A stretch of 64,000 nucleotides of DNA from Benincasa hispida (taxonomy: Eukaryota; Streptophyta; Magnoliopsida; Cucurbitales; Cucurbitaceae), in the NCBI RefSeq assembly GCF_009727055.1, contig NC_052349.1:38899128-38963127 (forward strand). Reading direction: 5' to 3'. Below the pieces are notes generated by a model. The model did no database searches. It worked only from the letters and a program-made list of their open reading frames with translations, and was not told the DNA's origin. The position numbers were made by a program, and so were the translations under genes. Below are positions 1-9,837 of the stretch, one piece after another (position 1 is the stretch's first letter; every line of letters begins with the position of its first letter).

Positions 1-589
1 AGAAGGTCATGACGTACTCTGTTTGAAAATAAGCAACAAGATCCTTCACACCTCCACAAGTACACTTTCCACATGAACATATTGGTCGGTACGAGACAAG
101 TTCATTCCATAATGCTTTCAATTTTACATAATAAGTGGTGATGGAAGTCTGGTCTTGAGATAAGTTGGGTAGTTCCCTACAAAGTTGGAAGATTCGTGGC
201 CAATTTTTACGTTGATAACGTTATTGAAGATCGACCCAAATTTCTCGCGCAGAATCGGAGAAATTAATGCTTGTAAAGATTTCTTCGGACAGCAAATTAA
301 GGATCCAAGCGGTAACAACTCCATTGCAAATGATCCAAGATTATAACAACTCTCCCATTGGCTGTGTGATTGTACCATCGATAAACCCTAATTTGTTCTT
401 AACCGTGAGCCCAATGACCATCGCTTGACTCCATGATGTGTAATTCGTTTCTGTTAAGAGATTTGATACAAGAACGATATTCGTGTTGTCAGATGGATGG
501 AGGAAGTATGGATTGGTATATTGCTCAAGAACAGAGGGATTGGTGGCCAGAGGAGTAATCAGAAGAGATGAGTTCTCCGATGTAGACAT
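1..589 (-). pseudogene. Copia-type gag N-terminal region, decayed, runs off the left edge
   Basis: On the minus strand, 589 to 341 reads a Ty1/Copia gag N-terminus, including the stretch NPYFLHPSDN and, further on, NYTSWSQAM with GFIDGTI, which are typical of plant Copia gag (UBN2-like) proteins. This frame stops at 341. The remainder to position 1 keeps gag-like pieces in other frames, such as the WNEL and C-x-CGK type segments of the retrotransposon capsid region, so it is frameshifted and broken. It lies directly downstream of a primer-binding-site-like sequence (about 649-661). Gag would package element RNA in cytoplasmic particles; this copy cannot make a whole protein. Family identity is from recognition of the motifs; the rest of the element lies outside the window. 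Confidence 0.75.
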
Positions 590-648
590 AGAGATACTCT
601 CAGAGGATGCAAGTGAGAAATTCTTACAAGAAACCGCGGAAGTTTACC

Positions 649-661
649 TCTGATATCATAT
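649..661 (-). other. Primer-binding site (tRNA-iMet type), degenerate
   Basis: The minus strand reads TGATATCAGAGG here, one base off the usual plant Copia PBS TGGTATCAGAG that pairs with initiator tRNA-Met. It sits between the gag frame and the candidate short LTR, the expected order for a minus-strand element. Confidence 0.6.
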
Positions 662-778
662 TAAAGATCTGAGAATTATAAAATACTCGCATAATATTAT
701 TGTGTAGAAAATGGCATTATATAGCCAGTGAGGTATAGGGACATAAAAGTAATTATACAACTAACCAACAAACTAACA
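658..778 (-). mobile_element. Candidate short LTR of the leftmost Copia element
   Basis: Next to the PBS, the minus strand could begin an LTR at TGTTAGTTTG (position 778) and end near AGATCTTTAATA (about 658), giving about 120 bp. A TATATAATG box-like stretch lies inside. The second LTR is outside the window, so both borders are inferred from the PBS and TG start only. Confidence 0.4.
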
Positions 779-1232
779 ATCATTTTACACTTGACCATTT
801 CTAAACTACTCTAATAAGAGAATCCCAACCTAATTTTTTAAAAAAAATAGAACAAAGAAGGAATCTCTAGATCGTCACCACACAATTATCAGTATTCTAA
901 CTTGCAAAATAATCTACCGTTCAAAGTTCTTGGAAAGAAGATTGAAGTAAAAAATAGCAACTTATGATTGAATTCTCAGGACCTCATCATACAGAAAACA
1001 GAGTAATCTTTTCAACACACAGACACAAACACACAAACCCACAAATGGCACGCAATTGATTCTCTCTGACAGGAAACAAAAACAGATAGAGAACCTAATG
1101 CACCAAATGTAGAGGAAATCCATCTAATGTAGCAGGCATTTGCTGAAATGAAAACACTAAACAATGATAAGCAAACGCCAACTAAAAACGCATCCTCAAA
1201 GAGAATGATAGGCAACAATGTCATATACTTAC

Positions 1233-1455
1233 GAGTCGGATCAGAGGGATTCGGAGACAGAACCGGAGCTGGAGCCACACTCGGAACCAGAATTGCGTCC
1301 GGTAGAACAGATGGAGGATGAATATCTGCTTCAGGCTGAGAAGTAGTGGAGTTTTGCACCGGAACAGGAGGCGTAACAACAGTCGGAACTGAGTCCGGCG
1401 GAAATGCAGACTGTTGCGGCGCATCTGCTTCAACTGTACCGGATTCTTCCATCAT
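1233..1455 (-). CDS. First coding exon of an unidentified proline-rich protein
   Basis: Minus-strand ATG at 1455 (a second ATG follows at once) opens a 74-codon frame that ends at a strong 5' splice site: the exon ends at 1233 and GTAAGT follows (1232-1227). The peptide is acidic at the start (MMEESGTVEAD) and then rich in Pro, Val, Ser and Ala with no known domain, typical of a disordered N-terminus. Past the splice site the frame turns into intron-like sequence. The rest of the gene should lie to the left, beyond a Copia insertion at 1-778 that would sit in intron 1. I do not recognise the family; many plant RNA-binding or regulatory proteins start this way. It could also be a chance frame, but start, composition and donor site together favour a real exon. 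Confidence 0.5.
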
Positions 1456-2388
1456 CGTCGACTGTTATCGAGGGTAATGGAATTCGCAGAGAACAATTTG
1501 GCGAAATGGGAACAGTCAGCCAATGGCGATGAATGAATGAAGGAACGTCAGGGGATATTTTCACTCTCGACCATGATGGAAGGCGAGGACTTTTAATAGG
1601 TATTAGGGTTAAATTTAAAGGATTATTTAACATTTAATATTAAAATTGGAAAGAAAAGCACTTAACCACATTCCAAAAAATATAAACATTGGTCTTTTGT
1701 TTAAAAGTTACTTTTACAAGTTTTAGGAATATTTTTAAATCTAAAAAAAAATCAAATATACCTTTATTGTTAGTATATAAAAAAATCGCTAACACTTAAT
1801 TATATTGTTAAAATATCTCAAATTTCAAAAGTTGCATTAGTATGTTTACTTTTCGAAAAAAAAGTGAATGCCCTCAGTGTTTATCTAGACCCCATCACCT
1901 TCATCCTCCATTTCCTCTCTCACCCTACTTCAATCTATGACCTAGCATTTTCTATATTCTCTCTTTTTTCTCCCCTTTCTTCTTTAATACCTTCTCACTC
2001 TCCTTTTAGCTAACTATTTGACTTTTATTTATCTTTAAAAAATGTTCTCCTTCAATTAAGGTATATAGACTATAACAAGAAGAAAAATAATACTGGAGTC
2101 ACAAAGAAACCTTAGGACTTAAATCTTCTAATAAAATTATATGTTAGTAGTTGATTGTAGTGTTAATATGTCATTTGAGTTTAATACACGAAAAGAGAAG
2201 CATGTTGAGAATTAACAACATATTGAGATTTGGATTAGAATTTTGAGGGAAGTAGTAGGAGAAAAGAAAAAAATATGTCCATTACCAAATTCATAGTGAT
2301 GAAGATTTTGTTGATCTCTTTTGTAATTCAAATTATTATATTTATTGTGATTAATTAAGAAAATGAAAAGTTAAAGGTTAAAAGTATA
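1456..2388. other. Intergenic, upstream of the 1233-1455 exon
   Basis: AT-rich DNA with a pyrimidine-rich stretch at about 1895-2010. It would carry the promoter and 5' UTR of the minus-strand gene. No convincing frame or RNA gene seen. Confidence 0.5.
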
Positions 2389-2637
2389 ATGAAATTGTGT
2401 CTATTTGTAGGTCAGCCTAAAAGAACGAGAAGTGGTTACTTCTATGATCCTAAGGATAATAAGGTGTTTATGTTGCCAAACGCTACCATTTTAGAAGAGA
2501 ATTACCTAAGAGAGTATAAGCCCCGCGGTAAGAAAGTGTTGAGTGAAATTTCCAATGAAACTACTAAACCTTCAATAGGAGTTGTTGAAGAACCCAACAA
2601 CTCAACAAGAGTTGTTAAAGTTTGTTCTAAAGGAGCC
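2389..2637 (+). pseudogene. Copia pol fragment (segment after the integrase core)
   Basis: An 83-codon frame with GQPKRTRSGYFYDPKDNKVF and then a LEENYLREYKPR-like segment. This matches the variable linker that follows the integrase core in Ty1/Copia polyproteins, where the consensus runs roughly GYPKGT..G.FYDP.DNKVFVS.NATFLE.DY. No upstream integrase or downstream reverse transcriptase remains. The frame stops exactly where an LTR of family A in the opposite orientation begins (about 2628), so its last codons are LTR sequence. It is an orphan plus-strand scrap; the flanking A-family element is on the minus strand. Confidence 0.75.
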
Positions 2638-4478
2638 TAGTTAGGGTTCTTGAGCGTAAAACATGGATCATCCCAATTTTCTCAAATTTCACATAACATA
2701 AATTTTACAGAGAAAGAACATAAATTATGCATTTAATTAAGAATTACAGCATGCTTATAAAAAAATACGGAAGAAAAAGAAATGGAGTTCAGAAACCATA
2801 CCTTTGAAGAGCGATTCTTCAATCGAATTCCCTCGAACTCCAATTGGGTACTACACAAAGGTGACATCGGTATTCTCTAGATGAGAATCCAGGAGGAGTG
2901 GGGCTCTAGCTATTTTGGTTAAGAGGGCATTGAGAAAAAGGATGGAAGAGGGGAAAAAAATCTGAGTTCACAGAACTCTCTGTAGTTTTTCAGGAAGAAG
3001 AAGACTGAAAACCTACTCCATCCACTCCTGCACATTGTGGAGAGAAAAAGGAGGAGGGAGTTACAACTCCCTTCCTAAAACTATTTTTTCAATTAAAATT
3101 AATTTTAATAAACCTTAATATATATATATATATACATGATAACTACTTTATCATATAATATATATTAAAATATATGTTATATCAAATATAACATATAACC
3201 TATAGTTTAATATTGTATTTAATACAATATAACTAGTTTAATTCTCTCAACAACGATATTTAATATAAGTCTCATTTATATTAAATTTAGTTATATGAAT
3301 CCATTTCACATAATTAATATTTGGGTCATATTCAAATATTTAATTTCTCTCAAATAAATACTTAATAATGCATCAAATACATTATGGTAACCATATCATA
3401 TAGAATTTAAATTTAAATTAATTATCTCATATATAATTAATTAAATCCATCAATGTATTTGAAGAATTCAAATTAATCCAAAATTTGATTCTCATTAAAT
3501 CTCGTTGAGCTACCGATGAGACCTTATGGACCTATAGCTTGAAGCTCCAACGGTACATGAATAATTAATTAAACTCTTTAATTAAATTATTCATCATCTT
3601 TTAACTATCGGGCACTCCATTAAAGATCGACAACTGCACTATTCGCATTACAGATATATTTCAATGTCCATTGGATATAACCAATCAACAGTACAATGAC
3701 CCTTCACAAATTGCTCGTAAGTATGTGCCAAAATTACCGTTTTGCCCCTATAGTTACATCTAACTCCTTAAGTACCACTGATCCCTCTAATGAACAATAA
3801 ATCATAGTCCAACTATGACCAAACCACTCTCAAGCCAGGAGAGGGTATGGTGCCACATTGTTCAAGCCCCGAAATCAGAACTTAAGGGAGTAATTTATCT
3901 ACTTACCCCGACATTGGGAAATGTGTGAATTCCTTCTTGTGTAGCTGTGTTCCCAACTCTCCAATCAGATGAATCCCCAAAATGGTAGGCTTATTGAGTC
4001 GACGATCTGGCCACTCTCACCTATACAAATCAAAAGACCGCCTTCATAGTTAGGAGTTCACAACTCACTCAGGATTCAGGTCATGTTACCTATGGTCATC
4101 CTGGTGAAATGTAAGTCTCTATTATGAATAATGTTATATAATGAGACTAAACATTTTGTAGTCTGGTCTTATACAAAATCCTTTGTATAGAATACCTCCA
4201 CTCACATGTCTCTACATGAATGATTAGGATCAAATCATTTGTAGCTCTTTACAACAATTGTAACATCTACAAAACAGATCATACTCGTAGTGTCACTAGG
4301 ATAATGTATCCAGCCTTATCCATCTACTACAGATCATTTATTTTATCACTTAAACATGATTCACCCGTATGTCTCTACATACATGTTTAAGCTACAAGAT
4401 AACCTTAGATGTTAGTTTATTGGTTTGTAGTTAATGCAACTAATTTTGAAATAAAACATCATATATATTGAAGGATCT
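2628..4478 (-). mobile_element. LTR family A, copy A1 (long Copia-type LTR, truncated)
   Basis: This stretch aligns by eye with 15404-16196 (shared CCTAGTTAGGGTTCTTGAGC at the left end) and, from about 3480 on, with copies at 6255-8456, 11735-14382 and 19599-23355. Shared landmarks include GGACCTATAGCTTGAAGCTC, GATATAACCAATCA and CCCCAAAATGGTAGG. The element sense is minus: complete copies end on the right with CCCCAACA, whose complement starts TGTTGGGG. This copy lacks that end because LTR D1 begins at 4479. It contains the two conserved stem-loops near 3802-3843. Confidence 0.75.
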
Positions 4479-6196
4479 TGATAACTGGCAGAAATACCAG
4501 TTATTATAAGCCTTTTTTTTAGAAATATGAGGGTTAACAAGTAGAAAATGCGGTGATAATACTTAGAATTTGTGAAAATTTGAGCTTTGTGTCGATTAAC
4601 ACCTAAATCCTCACTTACCCCAATATTATGCGTTACTCCAAGCCAAAATGTCTATTTTTGTAACTATCGCAGGAGTCAAACGCATGCGTTTGAAATAAGC
4701 AATCGCAGACAAACGCATGTGCTAAAGCCAGGCGATCGCAAAGACAAACGCATACGTTGAAAGTTGGATCGCATGCATCCATCACATGGAAGTTGCGGTG
4801 ATCGAATGCGTCCATCGCATGGAAGTTGCAGTGATCAAATGCGCCCATCGTATGGAAGTTGCGGTGATCGAATGCGTCCATTGCACGAAAGTTGCGGTGA
4901 TCAAGCAGATGCGGTGATCATTTGGGAATTGCGGCCACGGAGTGACAACCATAATAGAAGGACGATCGCAAGATGGGAAGGATGCGTTGATGCTTCAGCT
5001 GAATCAAGCTCGAACACATAACTTGGGAGTATCAACAAGATAAGACGATATGACATTACCTATACCGCGACAAAAGCAGCAGTGAGCCATAATGCAATCA
5101 TGATAGCTGTCGGCGTTTAAACTCTATAAATAGCCTTTTGGACCTTTATTTCAAGACATCCGAACTTCTGCCTGCGATCACAGATGAGAGCTTAAGCAAG
5201 ATTTTTAATGAGAATTCTTCACCTCCACAAACCAGACCGAGTGACGACCGGAGCTTACGTCGGAGATAAAGATCAAGAGAGACATCTCCACCATTCATCC
5301 ATGGCACCACTGGCAGCCTTGACGCAGAGTCCTTCATTTCTCTTCTAATCTCTGTATTGTATTACATTTTAGCTTGAGTTATTAAGACATTTTGTGATCA
5401 ATGCATATCTTGATTCCTTCATTGCCGTCATCTTCATCACCTTTATCTCTATCATTGTTTATTTCATCGTTTATTTATCAAAGGCGATCGCATGTTTAAT
5501 CATGTAGCCTAGAGATAGGACGCATATAGCAACCCACCGAGAGGTGTACGTTGTGCGAGTATAGTGAGTTAATCCTCTTTGCTTGATGAAAGGCTATAGC
5601 AATGCTTGTCTATGGGATGTCGCAATGCTTGTCTATAAGTTAAATAGTCGCATCTCACTACCTGAGAAAGTAAGAGATGGAACGCACTAAAGAAAAGTAT
5701 GCATTGTTTCTAGAGATAGGCATAATCTTATGCTCGACCCAACCATGCCCTATAGAGATATAGTCATGTGGCTGACCACCGAGAGGTGTGCAATGCGTTA
5801 GTGCAATGAGCTAGGATTACTCAAGCGATTTAAGATAACAAACATTACTATGCATTAATGGTTGTTGTGTATCTATCTATTCTCATCGCAAGTCTTTCAT
5901 TGCTCAATCTGTTTAGATAGGAGTAAGAGTAGTGTGTAAATCCATTAAACTTCTTCTTTTTTATTTTTCTTTTCATCGCCTCAAACGCATTGCTTCACAA
6001 GCATTATTGAGTGACAAGTCCCTGTGTTTGACCTTGGATTATCCGAGAAACTTGCATTCGCATTATACTTGGCGCGAGCATAAGAAAACTTGTGATAGGA
6101 ACGCATGGTCATTGCATACTAAATTAATGCATTTTCATTCCGACGCATGACCTCAGACGCATAGGCGTAAATGCATAAGCCATGTCTAACGCATGA
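4479..6196 (+). mobile_element. LTR family D, copy D1 (hairpin-ended LTR, plus orientation)
   Basis: Starts TGATAACTGGCAGAAATACC, a 5' terminus whose first 30 bases fold as ATAACTGG / CCAGTTAT. The same terminus in inverted orientation ends D2 at 22511. A TATA box (CTATAAATAG) at about 5124-5133 marks plus-strand transcription in D1; the mirrored TTTATAGAGC in D2 (about 21990-22000) fits its minus orientation. The segment is rich in GCGATCGCA and ACGCATGCG words and carries a 33-bp array. It interrupts LTR A1. The right border is uncertain: AACGCATGA near 6196 resembles the D2 terminus AACGCATCA. I call it an LTR from TG start, TATA and the near target duplication of D2; no internal region is present. 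Confidence 0.5.
4774..4905. repeat. 33-bp minisatellite, four tandem units
   Basis: Units at 4774-4806, 4807-4839, 4840-4872 and 4873-4905, each built as TGCRYCCATYRYAYG-AAGTTGCRGTGATCRAR, followed by a partial unit. Because 33 is divisible by three, both strands stay open and read 11-residue repeats. It lies upstream of the TATA box in LTR D1, in the position of U3 enhancer repeats. Confidence 0.9.
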
Positions 6197-6254
6197 TTGC
6201 GTGCACAACCCCATCCGTCCCTAATGAAACTTTCCCGTTTCTTTAATAATATAA

Positions 6255-8456
6255 TTTTTTCTACCCAAAAAATCTCTTACCGAAGAGTTCCATGAGCGCG
6301 TTGGGATCACTCCGATCTTACCATGATCGAAATACACAATATACATACAAACATACAGTTATGCAAACAAACAGTAAATTAAAGGCATGCTTTGAACAAC
6401 AATAAACAAGGGAGAGAGTTACCATACCAGTTGAAGTCAGTCTTCAAACTTCAAAACTCAACGTAGCGGAAACCTCCACCTGATCGTCAATGTAGTAGCA
6501 CGCACAACCTCAAACTGACGACCGAAAGGGGGACTAGAGCACCAGAAATGAGCCCCACGTATTCTCGGAGTGAGAACCCAAAGCGTGGTCTTTGGTGAAT
6601 TTGGTAGAGGAAGGAGGAAGCATGGATCGTGTAGGCGATAAGCAAATGGGAAGGGAAAAGGCGCTATCGTATAGCAAAATGTTTATCGTTTAGGAGAAGC
6701 TACACGATCGTGTAGATTTTACTGAACGGTTGTTTAGGAAATGGTATATGATCGTTTAGCAAACTCGACACACACTACGATTGTTTAAGGAAGCTATCCG
6801 ATCGTATAGGAACTAGTGTGCGATCGTTTAAGCGCGAGGTGGATGATCGTTTAGGCGAGAAGGACTATCATATAGGCTCTCGAAATACTTAAGCGATCGT
6901 TTACTTTTCACCAGCGCGATCTCTCTTTTTCTTTTTGGACGCACGATTAACCGAATGATTCAAAAAGAAACAATTTCATTTTTATTTCATCGGTTACAAT
7001 AACTAACGCATTCCCACTAACCCACATCTGAACGTGATAAATTGGCTTAATTATCATATAATTAATCAATTATAATAAATATAATCATATTATATTTTTA
7101 TCTTATAGTTTGATATCACATATCTACTATATTATTTTCTCCTCTACTTGATATAAATCATATTTATATCTAATTTCCTCTAAAATAATGTATCTCATAC
7201 ATTTAGTCTATTATATCATATATAATTAACCTGTCCAATTATATCATATATAATTGAACTTCCTCTTGTCAATTTGAACATTTCAAATTGACCCAAACAC
7301 TGATTCTCGACTTTATCTAAGCTACCCAGGAGACCAAATGGACTTGTGGCTTGAAGCTCCAATGGTCCGTGAATCGCTAACTAAACTCTTTAGCCACGAT
7401 ATTCACCATCCATTAACTGTCAGGCATTCCACTAAAGACCAACAGCTTAACTCTTTTTACCACAGATATATTTCTGTGTCCATCGGATATAACCAATCAT
7501 GAGTATGATGACCATTCACAGTGCTCGTAAGTACAGTTGGGCCAAATTACCGTTTTGCTGTAGTTACATCTCACTCCTTAAGTATCATTGATTCATCTAA
7601 TGAACAATACAACATAGTCCAGCTATATGTGAACACCTCTCGGGCCAAGAGAAGATGTGTGGCGCCACATCGTTCAAGCCCCGGAATCAGCCTTTAAGAG
7701 AGCTATCTATCTACTTACCCCTACCTCAGGGAAGGAGTGAATTCCATCTTGTGTAGTTGAGTTCCCAGCTCTCAAATCAGACGAATCCCCAAAATGGTAA
7801 GTTTGAATCGGCGACCTGGTCACTTGCACCCATACAAATCAAAGGACCGCCCTCAATGGCAGGAGTTCCCAACTCACTCAGGATTGAGGTCATGTTACCT
7901 ATGGTCATCCTAGTGAAGTGAAGTCTTTGTCATGCACGGTGTTAAATAATGAGACGTTAACACTTCGTGGTCAGGTCTTATACAAACGCTTTGTATAGGA
8001 TGCCTTCACTCGCATGTCCCTAACCGAATGATCGGGATCAGACCATCTGTGACAAGTCACAACACTTGTGACCTCCACAAAGCAGGCCGCATCCGTAGTA
8101 TTATCAGGATAAGGTTTCCCTCCTATATCTATATACTACAAACCATTTTAGTTATCACTCAAGACATGATTCACTTGTATGTCACCACATACATACTTGA
8201 GTCACATACAAATAACCAATGATATTTTGTTTATTGGTTTATGGTAAAGCAAATAAAATAATCAACTGAGCAAAACACAAGATGTTAAGTAAATATCATA
8301 TATCATACAACACAAGTGTTCATACAAATTGTTTACAAACTACATGACACAAGACTTTAGGGTATCAACCCCAACAGTTATTAAATAAATAAAATATTTG
8401 TACAATACAATTACAAACTATAGGACTCTATGAGATTTAGGACATTAACCCCAACA
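6255..8456 (-). mobile_element. LTR family A, copy A2 (3' LTR of a Copia element)
   Basis: Its right border is clean: ...TTAACCCCAACA ending at 8456, so on the minus strand the LTR begins TGTTGGGG. It is followed by a polypurine tract and then the RNase H frame, the order expected for a 3' LTR. The left part (about 6590-6910) holds scattered CGATCGTTTAG words like those in A3 and A6. The left border is blurred by the D1 junction; the first clear family match is GAGTTCCATGAG near 6286. A near duplicate of the terminal sequence (ATCAACCCCAACA, about 8360-8372) lies just inside. Confidence 0.7.
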
Positions 8457-8471
8457 ATCTCCCACTTTACC
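8457..8471 (-). other. Polypurine tract of the A-family element
   Basis: The minus strand reads GGTAAAGTGGGAGAT directly before the 3' LTR start TGTTGGGG, the normal plus-strand priming site of LTR retrotransposons. Confidence 0.65.
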
Positions 8472-8576
8472 TAAAGCTAGTGGTGTGTATAATGTAAAAG
8501 TTAATCTAAAATACAAAGTACACAAATTAATAAACTAGGGCATAACACACCCAGTACAAATCTCCCACTTGCTCTA

Positions 8577-9800
8577 GTCTAAACGTGGCTTGTCCCATGA
8601 CCCATACTCTGTAGGTGACCCTTAAACACCTTAGCCATGAGGGCCTTAGTAAATGGATCGACAATATTATGCTCCAAAGCTATCTGCGTCGCCCAATACA
8701 AATCTCCTACTTGCCCACGTGTCTTGTCCCATAGACTCATACTCTGTAGGTGACCCTCAAACACCTTAATCGTGAGGGCCTTTGTAAATAGATCAGCAAC
8801 GTTGTGCTGATCACACCCCCTCGATGCACAATCTCGTCTAAATTTCTGCTCTATGTGTTTACCGCGCTTGTGACACCTAGGCTCTCGGGAATTAGCCACA
8901 ACACCACTATTATCACAATAAAGTGTGATGGGCTTTGACATATCCGGAACAACTTTTAGATCAATCAAGAATTTCCTGAGCCAAACAGCTTCCTTAGCAG
9001 CTTCACAAGTCGCTACATACTCAGCCTCCATAATGGAGTCAGCAATGTACCATTTCTTAGTGCTCCTCCAGACTACTGCCCCTCCATTAAGAGTGAACAT
9101 TGATACCGATATAGATTTCCTAGAATCCTTATCAGTTTGGAAATCAGAGTTCGTGTTTCCTATAAGGATCAGATCCTTATAACCATACACAAACATGATG
9201 TCCTTCGTTCTCCTTAGATACTTGAGGATATTTTTAACGGTGGTTCAGTGATCATATCCTGGATTAGACTAATATCTACTGACTATCCTCACCACATAGT
9301 AGATGTCAGGTCAAGTACATAACATCGTATATATTAGGCTATCAACAGTGGATGCATAGGGGATTTGTCTTATTTCCTCAACTTCTTAAGGTGTCTTAGG
9401 ACACTGTTCTTTAGAAAATATAACTTCATGCCTAAAAGGTAATAAACATCTCTTGGAGTTCTGCATCGAATACTTGACAAGCATCTTGTCAATATATGAT
9501 GTTTGAGACAGAGCTAGCGTTTTGTTCTTTCAATCTATAAAGATCTGAATTCCAAGAACAAACTGAGCCTCTCCCAAATCTTTCATTTGGAAATGGGTCG
9601 TTAGCCAATTCTTAACTTCAGTCAGTAGACCTACACCATTCCCAACAAGTAGGATATCGTCTACATATAACAATAGAAAAGCAACTAAACTGTTGATGAT
9701 CTTCTTGTATACACAAGGCTCATCAACATTCTAAGCAAAGCCATAAGATTTGGTCACAGTATCAAACCTTATGTTTGATAGACACTCCAAAAGTGCGTTC
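8577..9800 (-). pseudogene. Copia pol remnant: end of reverse transcriptase plus RNase H
   Basis: Read on the minus strand, 9666-9633 encodes the RT catalytic motif YVDD followed by ILLVGN. After several stops and shifts, 9196-8579 is an open 205-codon RNase H region with SDFQTDKDSRKS, EAEYVATCEAAKEAVWLRK, YCDNSG and KHIEQK, the usual Copia RNase H landmarks. Near the end the IVDPFTKAL-type motif occurs twice (NVADLFTKAL and NIVDPFTKAL), a small internal duplication of about 120 bp. The upstream RT and integrase are missing because LTR B1 begins at about 9838. In life this polyprotein part copies element RNA; here it is broken. Confidence 0.85.
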
Positions 9801-9837
9801 TTTAGGCTTAGAAATTGGTTAGTTTTATGCTTAATAT

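Noticed and set aside
4633..5021. Open frames with 11-residue repeats (MDAFDHRNFH type)
   Set aside because: Products of the 33-bp minisatellite within LTR D1; no start context or homologue known to me.
4479..6196. Helitron as explanation for the hairpin-ended D elements
   Set aside because: Helitrons have a 3' hairpin followed by CTRR and no target duplication; here the ends are TG...CA with a near 5-bp duplication in D2 and a TATA box, which fits an LTR better.
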